DNA of 64,000 nt from a bacterium. GTDB lineage: Bacteria > UBP15 > UBA6099. Of the stretch, positions 30,214-38,882 are shown one piece after another (positions within the stretch are counted from its first letter, which is position 1; every line of letters starts with the position of its first letter). Both the position numbers and the translations under genes were made by a program. A model generated the notes under the pieces. The model searched no databases, was not told the origin of the DNA, and was given only the letters and a program-made list of their open reading frames with translations. The stretch spans positions 220,227 to 284,226 of the forward strand of contig JAKQPS010000113.1 in NCBI GenBank assembly GCA_029564595.1, in the 5' to 3' direction.

Positions 30214-31554
30214 TTATGATATGCCGTGTTTTTTCATTTTTCTCCAGAGGGTGGCGTAGCTGACGCCAAGCTCTCTGGCGGTTTCGGCTCTGTTGCCGGA
30301 GTTGCGTTCAAGAGCCATTTTGATGGTTTCGGCTTCTGCGGTCATTAGAGGGGCGTCCGCGGAGGGTTGCGGCGCGGCAACGCGCATTTGGGCGTGTTCG
30401 GCGGGAAGGTGCTCGATTTCTATCATGTTTCCGTGGCACAGCACGAAGGCGTGCTCGATTATGTTCTCCAATTCGCGCACGTTGCCGGGGAATGAATGTT
30501 TCATCAAAACGCTCATTACTTCTGGAGAAACGTCGCGGATGTTCTTTTCTCTTTTGAGATTAAAATGCTTGATGAAATGTTCGACGAGCAGCGGAATATC
30601 CTCGCGTCTTTCGCGCAGCGGGGGCAGCTCGATCCTGACCACGTTCAGCCGGTAGTATAGGTCTCTTCTGAAAGAGCCGTTCTCCACAAGTTCGGCGAGC
30701 GGGCGGTTTGACGCGGCGATTATTCTGACGTCGGCTTTCGTTGTGGACACGGAACCTAGAGGCTCATACTCTTTCTCCTGAATGACGCGCAGTAGTTTGA
30801 CTTGAGCGGCCGGGGAAATGTCGCCTATTTCGTCGAGGAAAATCGCGCCGCCCTCCGCGAGCGCGAATCTGCCCGGCTTGTCGCGGACGGCGTCGGTGAA
30901 TGCGCCCTTCACATATCCGAAAAGTTCGGACTCGAAAAGGTTGTCGGGCAGGACTCCGCAGTTGACAACGACATACGGTTTGTCTTTCCGGGGGCTTAGA
31001 TTATGGATGGCGCGAGCGAAGAGTTCTTTGCCGGAACCGCTCGGCCCTTCTATCAGGACGGTGGCGTCGCTGTCAGCTATGTCCGGTAGGATGTTGAATA
31101 TTTTATGTATATTTCTGTTCTTGCTTACGATGTCCTCGAAAGTGTATTTGCCGCCGATTTCCTTTTTGAGGGCTTCGATGGCGGAAAGGTCGCGGAAGGT
31201 TTCGACGCCGCCGATTTGTTGTCCGTCGTCGCCGACGAGCGCGGAAGCGCTGACGCTTATCGGAATTGAGGAGCCATCCTTGGAGATGATATTCAGAGGG
31301 CGGTCCACGACGTCGCGCTTCTCTCTTACGGCTTCGTCGATGGCGCACGCTTGCCGGCAGATGCTCGCCCTGAATATCTCGTGACAGAATTTACCGATAG
31401 CCTCTTCTCTTGTGTAACCTGTTATTCTCTCTGCTGCCCGGTTGAAAGTGGTTATTCTTTTGTCGGCGTCGATGGTAAAAACGCCGTCGGCAATGCTGTC
31501 GAGGATAGTTCCGACAAATCCGCCGCATTCGTTTTCGCCAACGGAGAATTTCAA
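30214..31554 (-). CDS. PAS-domain sigma-54-dependent transcriptional activator
   Basis: 446 residues: PAS sensor (about 12-125), AAA+ domain (about 135-370) and Fis-type helix-turn-helix (about 405-446, NRAETARELGVSYATLWRKMKKHG). The AAA+ part has Walker A GPSGSGKE, Walker B IFLDEIGD and the sigma-54 contact loop. That loop reads GAFTDA (217-222) instead of GAFTGA. The PAS part holds Cys57, Cys66 and Cys70 (FRASICRQAC), a redox or metal-sensing candidate. The start is TTG with AAGGA 9 bases upstream, and the minus strand carries a TATAAT at 31634-31639. Convergent with the ORP-like cluster, it corresponds to the DVU2106 regulator of Desulfovibrio orp operons. Confidence 0.9.
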   Translation of the reverse strand: MKFSVGENECGGFVGTILDSIADGVFTIDADKRITTFNRAAERITGYTREEAIGKFCHEIFRASICRQACAIDEAVREKRDVVDRPLNIISKDGSSIPISVSASALVGDDGQQIGGVETFRDLSAIEALKKEIGGKYTFEDIVSKNRNIHKIFNILPDIADSDATVLIEGPSGSGKELFARAIHNLSPRKDKPYVVVNCGVLPDNLFESELFGYVKGAFTDAVRDKPGRFALAEGGAIFLDEIGDISPAAQVKLLRVIQEKEYEPLGSVSTTKADVRIIAASNRPLAELVENGSFRRDLYYRLNVVRIELPPLRERREDIPLLVEHFIKHFNLKREKNIRDVSPEVMSVLMKHSFPGNVRELENIIEHAFVLCHGNMIEIEHLPAEHAQMRVAAPQPSADAPLMTAEAETIKMALERNSGNRAETARELGVSYATLWRKMKKHGIS

Positions 31555-31718
31555 TGCGATGTTCCTTCCATGTCCGTTTTGTAATGCCGCGCTGTCCGCG
31601 CTGTCGCTCGAACTAGCCGCGATTGCTTATTCAATTATATAATCGCGCCGGCGAAGGTTTCCATATATACGAAAACAAGACCGCGACGGTCTAAGATAAC
31701 CGAAGCCGTATCGGGCAA

Positions 31719-31755
31719 ATAAAAAACGCAACCGGCATGTTAAACCGGCTGCGTT
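31719..31755 (-). terminator. Rho-independent terminator of the RRM gene
   Basis: On the minus strand, AACGCAGCCGG, a 9-base loop, then CCGGTTGCGTT running into TTTTATT. The 11-bp stem contains one G-U pair. It lies 84 bases past the stop of the RNA-binding-protein gene. Confidence 0.75.
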
Positions 31756-31838
31756 GATACATCTGAATCATGTGCGAGACGCGAAGCGACCCGGAAAAGG
31801 AACCGGGGAGCGACGCGTCGAACTTCCGGATCGGTTTA

Positions 31839-32261
31839 TTACCAGCGTTTGCCGCCGCCGCCGTAACCGCCGCCGCCGCCGTAGTCGCCATCGCCGCCGC
31901 GACCGCCGCCACCGCCACGGCTTCCGCCGCCGCCGTAGCCACCGCGTCCGCCGCCGCCGCCGCCGCGATTTCCGCCGCCGCCGTAGCCGCCGCGTCCGCC
32001 GCCGCCTCTATCTTCTTTCGGTCGGGCGATATTAACTGTCAGCGCTCTGCCGTTGACTTCTTTCCCGTTCAACGCGCTGATCGCCGCGTTAGCTTCTTCG
32101 TCAGTGTTCATCTCGACGAATCCGAAACCCTTGCTTCTTCCGGTTTCCCTGTCGGTGATCACAGTCGCGCTCAACACGGTCCCGTGCTGCGAGAACAACT
32201 TCTCGAGTTCATCGCTTTTCATTCCGTAATCCAGACTTCCTACAAACAGTTTCGTGCTCAA
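31839..32261 (-). CDS. RRM-domain RNA-binding protein with RGG-like glycine-rich tail
   Basis: 140 residues. The RNA recognition motif fills residues 1-82, with RNP2 LFVGSLDY and RNP1 KGFGFVEM clearly present. The C-terminal 55 residues are Gly-rich with Arg and Tyr in RGGYGGGG-like repeats, similar to cyanobacterial Rbp and plant cold-induced glycine-rich proteins. The coding repeats of GGN make this stretch a low-complexity sequence. The start is TTG with AAAGGAG 9 bases upstream. A leader of about 159 bases precedes it. The family is linked to cold response and RNA chaperoning; that role is inferred here. Confidence 0.9.
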   Translation of the reverse strand: MSTKLFVGSLDYGMKSDELEKLFSQHGTVLSATVITDRETGRSKGFGFVEMNTDEEANAAISALNGKEVNGRALTVNIARPKEDRGGGGRGGYGGGGNRGGGGGGRGGYGGGGSRGGGGGRGGDGDYGGGGGYGGGGKRW

Positions 32262-32432
32262 AACACACTCTCCTTTATTATCCTCCCCGCCGAGGCGGCG
32301 CGCATAAACGCGCCCTTCCAGTTCCGTTCAGGCATCCGGACTCGACAGTGTTGAGGTGAATTTACAATTTTTCGACAAGCAGTTCCCATTCGCGACGGCG
32401 CGATTCATAAACTTGCGCCGGATATGATTATA
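32262..32432 (-). promoter_or_regulatory. Promoter -10 and long structured 5' leader of the RRM gene
   Basis: A minus-strand TATAAT (32427-32432) predicts a start near 32420 and a leader of about 159 bases. Two hairpins are visible: CGGCGC/GCGCCG (32396-32401 with 32415-32420) and GGCGCG/CGCGCC (32297-32302 with 32309-32314). Length and structure recall the regulatory leader of cold-shock mRNAs such as cspA. No -35 of quality is seen. Confidence 0.5.
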
Positions 32433-32498
32433 CGCTTTTTTTAAAGTAAACTCCATTATTAGAAAATAATTCTTTTTGGCTAATCCCGGCCAACGCGC

Positions 32499-33263
32499 TT
32501 ATTTCCTAACAGGAATGCCATTTGAGGCAAGATGCTCTTTCATCTGCGCGACGCTGAATGTTCCGAAATGAGCTATGGAAGCGACAAGAACGTGGCGCGC
32601 AAGCCCCTCGATGATTGCTTGAGAAAGGTGTTCGAGCTTGCCCGCGCCGCCCGATGCCGTAACCGGTATGCCTACCGCCCCGGCGATGGCCTTGGTCATC
32701 GGAATGTCGTAACCGTTAAGAGTTCCATCCGCGTCCATGCTGGTCGGAAGCAAGGCCCCCGCGCCGAAATCCTCCATTTTCTTGGCCCATTCGACGGCGT
32801 CGATGCCGGTCGGCTTTGTTCCGGCGTTCACTACAACCTCGAATCCGGAAGGAACCGTTTTCGAGCTTTTCGTGTCGATTGCCACGACGATTTTTTCGCC
32901 GCCGAAAGCTGCCGCCGCTTCGCGTATCAGTTCGGGGTTCTTGACGGCGGCCGTATTAATGCCCACCTTTGCGACGCCGATTTCGAGAAGAGCTTCGATG
33001 TCCGACGTCGAGCGAATTCCTCCGCCGACGGTGAGCGGGATTGAGCATCGTTCTAGAGTCCTTTTCACCGCGTCGCGTATGGTGTCTCTGTTTTCGACGG
33101 TGGCGGTGATGTCGAGAAAGACGAGTTCATCCGCGCCGGCAGCACTGTAAGCGGCCGCGCTTTCCGCGGGGTCGCCGACATCCTTCAACTCGACGAAATT
33201 AACTCCTTTCACCAGCTTGCCGTTCTTCACGTCAAGACAAGGGATTACATGCGTGTAGTTCAT
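32499..33263 (-). CDS. hisF: Imidazole glycerol phosphate synthase cyclase subunit HisF
   Basis: 254 residues of the HisF (beta/alpha)8 barrel: IPCLDVKNGKLVKGVNF holds the catalytic Asp11, VAIDTKSS the second catalytic Asp, and VTVGGGIRSTSDI plus VTASGGAGKLEHL bind the two phosphates. It closes the imidazole ring in histidine synthesis together with the glutaminase HisH. No other his gene is in the window, so this organism has a dispersed pathway or the rest lies elsewhere. AGGAGG precedes the ATG. Confidence 0.95.
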   Translation of the reverse strand: MNYTHVIPCLDVKNGKLVKGVNFVELKDVGDPAESAAAYSAAGADELVFLDITATVENRDTIRDAVKRTLERCSIPLTVGGGIRSTSDIEALLEIGVAKVGINTAAVKNPELIREAAAAFGGEKIVVAIDTKSSKTVPSGFEVVVNAGTKPTGIDAVEWAKKMEDFGAGALLPTSMDADGTLNGYDIPMTKAIAGAVGIPVTASGGAGKLEHLSQAIIEGLARHVLVASIAHFGTFSVAQMKEHLASNGIPVRK

Positions 33264-33397
33264 AGAATCCTCCTAATAGTAGAATCATAGCGGCTAAGCG
33301 GATATTATCTCATAAAACAATATTTTCGTCGCCTCCCCGCGGCTTATCATGTAAAATTGATTTCGTTATATATCGATAAGGGTTACATGGTGAACGC

Positions 33398-34696
33398 ATG
33401 GCTCGTGCCGGAATGGATAACGACATACCCGCCTCGGAAGGAACGGATTTTTCGCGCAACGACGGGATGTCGGAAGACCGCTTTGCGCGCGGTTTCATGA
33501 GGATTCTGATTCCGGCGTTTTTAGCGGTCGCCGTTTTGTATTCATTGATGATGCCAGCATGGTTGAATTCAGACGAGCCTTTTCACTACAAATATATAAA
33601 AGTCATACAGACCGAGTTGAGGATACCATCCCACGAGGAGACATATCAGGCGGCGCATCCTCCGTTGTATTATGCCGCCGCCGCTGTTTGGGGGCTTCCG
33701 TTCAGGAGCGCGCACTCGGACGCGCAGAACCACTGGCTGAGGCTGATGTCGGTTGTCTTCGGAACGCTTACGGTCTTCATAATCTTCAGGACGGGCCGGG
33801 ACGCTCTAGGCTCTCCGGTTCTCGGCGCGGGCATGGCGGCTTTCGCGGCTGCAAATCCAGCTTTCGTTGTGATGAACTCCGTCGTCAACAACGACACCGC
33901 CGCGATTCTGGCGTGTTCCGCGACGATTTACTTTATACTCATGATAAATCGGAACGGCGGAAGCATTTGGCGCGCGGCGGCTTGCGGAGCGGCTTCCGGC
34001 TTGTGCTGCCTTGTCAAAATCAACGCCAATCTGATACCGGTCTTCTTTCTTTTTTTCTATGCGCTTCATCCCGCAAACCGCGCCCGGAAAGTTTCCGCTA
34101 TCTGTCTGGAAACCGCCGTTTATCTTCTTGTATTCGCGGCTTTGGCGTCAAGCTGGTTCGTGGCCGGGTATCTCAACCTCGGCGACAGAGTGTTTTTCAA
34201 CCCCGTCAACGAAACCAGCCCAAACTATCTTCATATTCCCGGCAATTTGTTGTGGTTTGTCAAATCGCACGCGCTCAACTTCTGGATTCCTCAGGACTAT
34301 CTGAGGGGATACCCGCAAAATCTGCCTTTCATGATGAAGCTTCTCTATTTTTCTCTTTCGGCGATATTCGTGGCGCTAGCGGTATTCGGTTTGGCGCGGA
34401 CGGCTCGGGGCAAAAACGGGCTGGAAAGGCACGCGATGCTTTCGTTTTACGCGTGCGCCGCCGTGTATATTGCGCAGATGGCGGTTTACAACGCGCAGAT
34501 GCCTGTGGCGCAGGCGAGGTACGCATATATAATCATCGCGCCGATTGCCGCAGTCGCCGCCGCGCCTGTTAAAAGCATTCTAGGCGACCGGTTCGGCGCT
34601 TTCGTGGTCGGCGGCGCCGCTGTGGGGTTCGCGCTGCATCTTGTGTGGTCGCTGGTTTATTTGCGCGCAATCGGGCCGATGCCGTTTTCGGTTTGA
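33398..34696 (+). CDS. Multi-pass membrane glycosyltransferase-like protein (GT-C fold)
   Basis: 432 residues with about ten hydrophobic segments. The N-terminal loop WLNSDEPFHYKYIKVIQ, with an acidic pair, and the later HPPLYY are the hallmarks of GT-C enzymes related to PMT/ArnT and DUF2142 proteins. These use polyprenyl-phosphate sugars. A polyprenyl-phosphate glycosyltransferase of the GT2 family is encoded next (34746-35525), a natural partner supplying the lipid-linked sugar. The ATG at 33398 has AAGGG 15 bases upstream. A start at a later Met (about residue 24) is possible. Confidence 0.7.
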   Translation: MARAGMDNDIPASEGTDFSRNDGMSEDRFARGFMRILIPAFLAVAVLYSLMMPAWLNSDEPFHYKYIKVIQTELRIPSHEETYQAAHPPLYYAAAAVWGLPFRSAHSDAQNHWLRLMSVVFGTLTVFIIFRTGRDALGSPVLGAGMAAFAAANPAFVVMNSVVNNDTAAILACSATIYFILMINRNGGSIWRAAACGAASGLCCLVKINANLIPVFFLFFYALHPANRARKVSAICLETAVYLLVFAALASSWFVAGYLNLGDRVFFNPVNETSPNYLHIPGNLLWFVKSHALNFWIPQDYLRGYPQNLPFMMKLLYFSLSAIFVALAVFGLARTARGKNGLERHAMLSFYACAAVYIAQMAVYNAQMPVAQARYAYIIIAPIAAVAAAPVKSILGDRFGAFVVGGAAVGFALHLVWSLVYLRAIGPMPFSV

Positions 34697-34731
34697 CGCT
34701 CCGCGTTCTTCTCGCCTTTTTGTTTATGGTT

Positions 34732-34737
34732 TATAAT
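34732..34737 (+). promoter_or_regulatory. -10 element directly before the GT2 gene
   Basis: A perfect TATAAT ends 8 bases before the ATG at 34746. Transcription would begin 1-3 bases before or at the start codon, and no ribosome binding site is visible. No strong -35 is seen. A second candidate for leaderless expression, beside 18439-18467. Confidence 0.45.
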
Positions 34738-34745
34738 CCCGACTA

Positions 34746-35525
34746 ATGATAGAAAATAGTGTTTCACACGATCGACCGCAGATAAGCGTTATATTTCCCG
34801 CGTACAACGAGGAAAAACGCATTCCGGAATCCCTTGAGAAGACAACGCGGTATCTGTCCGGCGCGGGCCGCGCGTTCGAGATAATCGTGGTGGACGACGG
34901 AAGCAGGGACGCCACTTCAGACGTTTCGCGCGCGCAACTTGAAATATCCGGCGCGGATTTCAGCATAATCCGCCTTGATGAAAACCGTGGCAAGGGATAC
35001 GCGGTGAGAACAGGAATGCTGTCCGCGCGTGGCGATTACGTTTTTTTCTCCGATGCCGACCTTTCCACTCCCATCGAGGAAATCGACCGACTACTTCCGC
35101 TGATTGAAAACGAATATGACATTGCGATCGGATCAAGGGCGCTGCGCGATTCCAAACTTGACAAAAGACAACCGATATACCGCGAAACTTCGGGCAAGTT
35201 GTTCAACCTCGCGATGCAGGCCGCGCTTTTGCCCGGGATAAAAGATTCGCAGTGCGGTTTCAAGGGGTTCCGCGCGGAAGCCGCGCGAAGAATAGCCGAG
35301 ATTCAAAAATTCGACAGGTTCTCGTTCGACGTGGAGATGCTCTGGATCGCCAGAAAACTCGGTTTCAAAATCAAAGAGGTTCCGGTGCGGTGGTCGAACA
35401 ATCCTGACACGAGAGTGAGCTATTTGAAGGACGGCCTCGTAATGGTCGCCGACTTATTCAAAATACGTCTGGCGCACAGGAAAACGAACTTCGAACCCTG
35501 CCCGAAACAAGAGACAACCCGATAA
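34746..35525 (+). CDS. GT2-family polyprenyl-phosphate glycosyltransferase (DPG-synthase-like)
   Basis: 259 residues. The GT-A fold is shown by SVIFPAYNEEKRIPESL, EIIVVDDGSRDAT, ENRGKGYAVRTGML and the metal-binding DADLSTP. CGFKGFRAEAARRI and ELPVRW-like KEVPVRWSNNPDTRVSYLKDG are diagnostic of the dolichyl-phosphate beta-glucosyltransferase (Alg5/GtrB) branch. It would load a sugar onto undecaprenyl phosphate at the inner membrane. No membrane span follows, unlike GtrB. The neighbouring GT-C-like protein is the likely acceptor-side enzyme. The gene lies between that one and the convergent oxidoreductase. Confidence 0.85.
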   Translation: MIENSVSHDRPQISVIFPAYNEEKRIPESLEKTTRYLSGAGRAFEIIVVDDGSRDATSDVSRAQLEISGADFSIIRLDENRGKGYAVRTGMLSARGDYVFFSDADLSTPIEEIDRLLPLIENEYDIAIGSRALRDSKLDKRQPIYRETSGKLFNLAMQAALLPGIKDSQCGFKGFRAEAARRIAEIQKFDRFSFDVEMLWIARKLGFKIKEVPVRWSNNPDTRVSYLKDGLVMVADLFKIRLAHRKTNFEPCPKQETTR

Positions 35526-35538
35526 GAACCCGACCCGT

Positions 35539-37827
35539 TTACAGGAGCGGATGCTCAGACATCGCTTTTAGTCGTCTCCACCTTCGCTCGACTTCCGCCT
35601 CGAAGGATTTCAATTCATTTTCGAACGCTGGTTTGGCGAATTGTTTCGTCTTGCCCATCATCTTGAGCCAGTCCAACGCGGGAATGCGCTTGTTTTTCTC
35701 TTCGGGATCGTAAGTGAGAGTGGTCACGCCGTTTTCTATTTCATAAAGCGGGAAGAAGCAGCAGTCGACGCCAGCCTGAATAACCTCGCGGCATTTATTT
35801 TCGGGTATGCGCCAGTTGAGCGGACAAGCCGAGAATATTTTTCCGTAAACGAAGCCGTGTTCGCGGGCCATGTACTGGGCTTTAGCGGCTTTGCGTGTAA
35901 GGTCAAGATGGTTGCACTCCGCGCCTGTAAAGACATAAGGAATGTGGCAGGCGTTCATAATCTGCACGGTGTCTTTGTGGTGAGTCTTCTTGCCGTGCTG
36001 AGCCGGGCCGACGTGGCTGGTAGTGGTCTCGTGTCCCAGAGGGGTGGAAAAAGACAACTGGTGTCCGGTATTCATGTAGCCGCCGTTGTCGTATTCAAGG
36101 CAAATCATATTGTTGTTGCGCAGCGCGGAGCCGATGGTCGGCCCCATGCCGATGTCGTTGCCGCCGTCGCCTGTGACCATGATAAAAGTGATGTCGAGGT
36201 CGGAAGGCAGTTCGCCCCGCCGTTTTTTCTCGTGGTACATCTCGACTATTCCAGCGACTGTGGGCGCGCCGTTCTGGAAAAGGTTGTGGACGTAAGTCTG
36301 CCTGTGGGCGCTGTTGGGATATCCGGTTCCGATAATCATGCCGCAGCCGGTATGGAACAGAGTGACGACCGGGCCTTCGATGCCTCTCATAAAGAGGTTG
36401 AGGGAGGGGATGATGCCGCAGCCGGGGCAGGCTCCGTGTCCGGGGGCCAGCCGTTTCGGCATGCGGGTCAGTTCTCTTGAGTTGACCCCTTTAACCTGAA
36501 GCTTTCCGGTTTCAGGGTCGGGAGAGACGCTGATGATGCCGGGGGTGAGAGCCGCGATGTCCAGAGGGGGATCGACGCGTTCTGGTTTGAATCCGGTCTC
36601 GCCCTCGAAAGCGCCGACATATTCATAGGGCTTGGCGACTTTTCCGGTCTGCGCCGTCTCCAACGCCTCGTTGAGCAGCTTCACGGCGTCGCTGATGTAG
36701 AACTCCAGACCGCCGAGGCCGTAAATGCGCGAGAAGATGAGAGATTTGTTTTCGGGATCGTCCTTGAGGGCGGCCTTAATCTCGATCGTCATCATGCCGC
36801 CCCATCCGCCGAACGTGTCCTGCCTGTCTGCGACGCATATCGCTTTGCAGTTTTTGAAGACAGCCTGAATCTCCCTAATCGGGAACGGGCGTATCACGTT
36901 GGCGGTGACAAGCCCGACTTTTTTGCCTTCGGCTCGAAGGACGTCTATGGCCGCGCGAGCGGTGCTGCTGGAACTGTTCAACATGAACAGAGCTGCTTCA
37001 GCGTCTTCCATTCTGTAGGTGGTGACAAGCTCATATTTGCGTCCGCTTATCGCCGCGTATTCCTCGAATATTTTCGGTATCACATCGTACGCGCGAATCA
37101 TCGCGTCGCTCTGCTGTTTTCTGTTGTTGATCAAGTCGTCGTTCATGTAAGGGCCGACGGTTATCGGGTTAGTCGGGTCGAGCAGGTCGTAGTCGGGTTT
37201 GAACGGGCCGATGAATTCGCGCACGGCTTCATCGTTCTTGAAAACGCGCACTCTGCGTTTCTGGTGGCTGGTAAAGAATCCGTCCTGCGAAACGATGACG
37301 GGCAGGCGCACATCGGGATGCTCGCCGACGCGGACGGCGCAGATGTTCATGTCGTAAACGGCCTGCGGGTCCGGAGCCATAAGAATAATCCAGCCGATAT
37401 TGAGACAGGAAGCAAGGTCTGAATGATCTCCGCGGATGTTAAGCGGGCCGCTGACGGCGCGGTTCACAAGGTTCAGAACCATAGGCAGGCGGGTTCCGCT
37501 CTGAACGGGAAGTTGCTCAAGGGCAAAAAGAAGCCCCTGCGCGGAAGTGGCATTGAACACGCGGCCTCCGGCGGCGGCGGCTCCGAAACATATCCCGGCG
37601 GCTCCGTGCTCTCCGTCGCCCGGAACCATGTTTATGGTGTTGTAGCCGTTCGCTTTCAGGCGGTCCAACTCTTCGGGTATCTGAGTCGAAGGCGTGATGG
37701 GATAGTAGCCCATCACGTGGTAGTTTATCTGCGACGCGGCCGCGGCGGCCATCTCGTTGCCGCTGTCCACCACGCTTGTCTGTTCGTACTTTTCGGAAGC
37801 TTCGTTTTTCATCGCTCCAGAAGCCAT
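35539..37827 (-). CDS. 2-oxoacid:ferredoxin oxidoreductase, fused alpha and beta subunits
   Basis: 762 residues. The alpha part (about residues 15-410) starts AASQINYHVMGYYPITPSTQIPEEL, and includes NLVNRAVSGPLNIRGDHSD. The beta part (about 455-700), with the TPP-binding site, has APGHGACPGCGIIPSLNLF and MVTGDGGNDIGMG plus the Cys ligands of a [4Fe-4S] cluster. These enzymes decarboxylate pyruvate, 2-oxoisovalerate or similar acids to acyl-CoA, passing electrons to ferredoxin. The subunit sequence does not settle which acid. The ATG at 37827 has GGGAGGA. It follows the gamma-delta fusion in an operon, gap 68 bases. Confidence 0.9.
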   Translation of the reverse strand: MASGAMKNEASEKYEQTSVVDSGNEMAAAAASQINYHVMGYYPITPSTQIPEELDRLKANGYNTINMVPGDGEHGAAGICFGAAAAGGRVFNATSAQGLLFALEQLPVQSGTRLPMVLNLVNRAVSGPLNIRGDHSDLASCLNIGWIILMAPDPQAVYDMNICAVRVGEHPDVRLPVIVSQDGFFTSHQKRRVRVFKNDEAVREFIGPFKPDYDLLDPTNPITVGPYMNDDLINNRKQQSDAMIRAYDVIPKIFEEYAAISGRKYELVTTYRMEDAEAALFMLNSSSSTARAAIDVLRAEGKKVGLVTANVIRPFPIREIQAVFKNCKAICVADRQDTFGGWGGMMTIEIKAALKDDPENKSLIFSRIYGLGGLEFYISDAVKLLNEALETAQTGKVAKPYEYVGAFEGETGFKPERVDPPLDIAALTPGIISVSPDPETGKLQVKGVNSRELTRMPKRLAPGHGACPGCGIIPSLNLFMRGIEGPVVTLFHTGCGMIIGTGYPNSAHRQTYVHNLFQNGAPTVAGIVEMYHEKKRRGELPSDLDITFIMVTGDGGNDIGMGPTIGSALRNNNMICLEYDNGGYMNTGHQLSFSTPLGHETTTSHVGPAQHGKKTHHKDTVQIMNACHIPYVFTGAECNHLDLTRKAAKAQYMAREHGFVYGKIFSACPLNWRIPENKCREVIQAGVDCCFFPLYEIENGVTTLTYDPEEKNKRIPALDWLKMMGKTKQFAKPAFENELKSFEAEVERRWRRLKAMSEHPLL

Positions 37828-37895
37828 CGTTGTTATTCCTCCCAAATTATGTTCGCGCGCTCGGCGCGCTTAGGCGTTTCGCGCGGCGGCTCAAA

Positions 37896-38882
37896 TCACT
37901 CCGCCGCCTCTCTGGCTGACGTCAGAGCCTGCTTCGGACATACCTCTACGCAACGCAGGCACCCTTTGCAGTGCATGTAATCAATGTGATCGAAGAACTG
38001 TCTTTCTTTCCCCTTTTCGTCGGTTTTGCGGGAGAAGATGATGCACTGATCCGGGCAAGCGGTGTCGCACTCGGCGCAGTTGATGCACTTCGATTCGTCC
38101 CAAACGGGTTTGAACCCTGTGCGGGAAGCGGTCAAATCGTTCAACACTGTGTTGCCGGGGTTGACGATGACGCCGCCGATGGGCGCGTTCTTCCATCCCA
38201 GTTTCGGCTGGAACTGCTTGAACTCCGAAATCGGATATTTATCGTCCGCCGGGACTTCATAGAGCGCCGCTTCTTCGTAGCCCCGTTTGAATCCTTTTAT
38301 GTTAGGCTCGACAAGCGCCGGATACTTCTTTTCAAACATGCGTCTTATGCCCGCTTCGAGCGCGTCTTTGTCAAGAAACTCCACCGCTCTCGATATCGCG
38401 CCGATGATTACGGTGTTTATCCTTACTTTCTCTTCGACGGCGATCTTCATGGCGTCTATGCAGTACAGCGTGACGCCGCCGGGTATTTTCAACAGGTCTC
38501 TGGTTTCTTCGGGGGATTTCGTGGTGTTTACCACTATCTGAGCGCCGGGCTTAATCCCGTTCATAATAGGCACGCTCTTGACCAGCACCGGAGCGAAAAC
38601 GACCAGAAGATGAGGCTCTGTGACAGGGCTGTTGATGCGTATTTCCTTGTCGCTCTCGGCGAGCCTGATGTAGGCGCGGACGGGAGTGCCTTTCTTCTCC
38701 GAGCCGTAACTGGCGAAACTAATGCCGTTAAGGCCCATGTCCATAATGGCGGCGTCGGCCAGAATCTTGCCGGCAAGGTTGGCCCCCTGCCCTCCTATGC
38801 TCTCCATGCGGATTTCGTAATTGCCGAACTGGTTCTTTTTCGTGATGACTTCCTTAGCTGTGTCAGTAGTCAAGTCCACCAC
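37896..38882 (-). CDS. 2-oxoacid:ferredoxin oxidoreductase, fused gamma and delta subunits
   Basis: 328 residues. The gamma part (about 15-220) begins IRMESIGGQGANLAGKILADA and has SYGSEKKGTPVRAYIRL. The delta part (about 250-328) is an 8Fe ferredoxin with CINCAECDTACPDQCI and CKGCLRCVEVCPKQAL. With the alpha-beta fusion it completes a four-subunit enzyme from only two polypeptides. The start is uncertain: GTG 38882, or a TTG three codons further, which has AAGGGG at better spacing. Upstream gene of the pair. Confidence 0.9.
   Translation of the reverse strand: MVDLTTDTAKEVITKKNQFGNYEIRMESIGGQGANLAGKILADAAIMDMGLNGISFASYGSEKKGTPVRAYIRLAESDKEIRINSPVTEPHLLVVFAPVLVKSVPIMNGIKPGAQIVVNTTKSPEETRDLLKIPGGVTLYCIDAMKIAVEEKVRINTVIIGAISRAVEFLDKDALEAGIRRMFEKKYPALVEPNIKGFKRGYEEAALYEVPADDKYPISEFKQFQPKLGWKNAPIGGVIVNPGNTVLNDLTASRTGFKPVWDESKCINCAECDTACPDQCIIFSRKTDEKGKERQFFDHIDYMHCKGCLRCVEVCPKQALTSAREAAE

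Noticed and set aside
31839-32010. Simple-sequence repeat region possibly of mobile or satellite type
   Set aside because: The repeats encode the Gly-rich tail of the RRM protein in one frame, so coding explains them.
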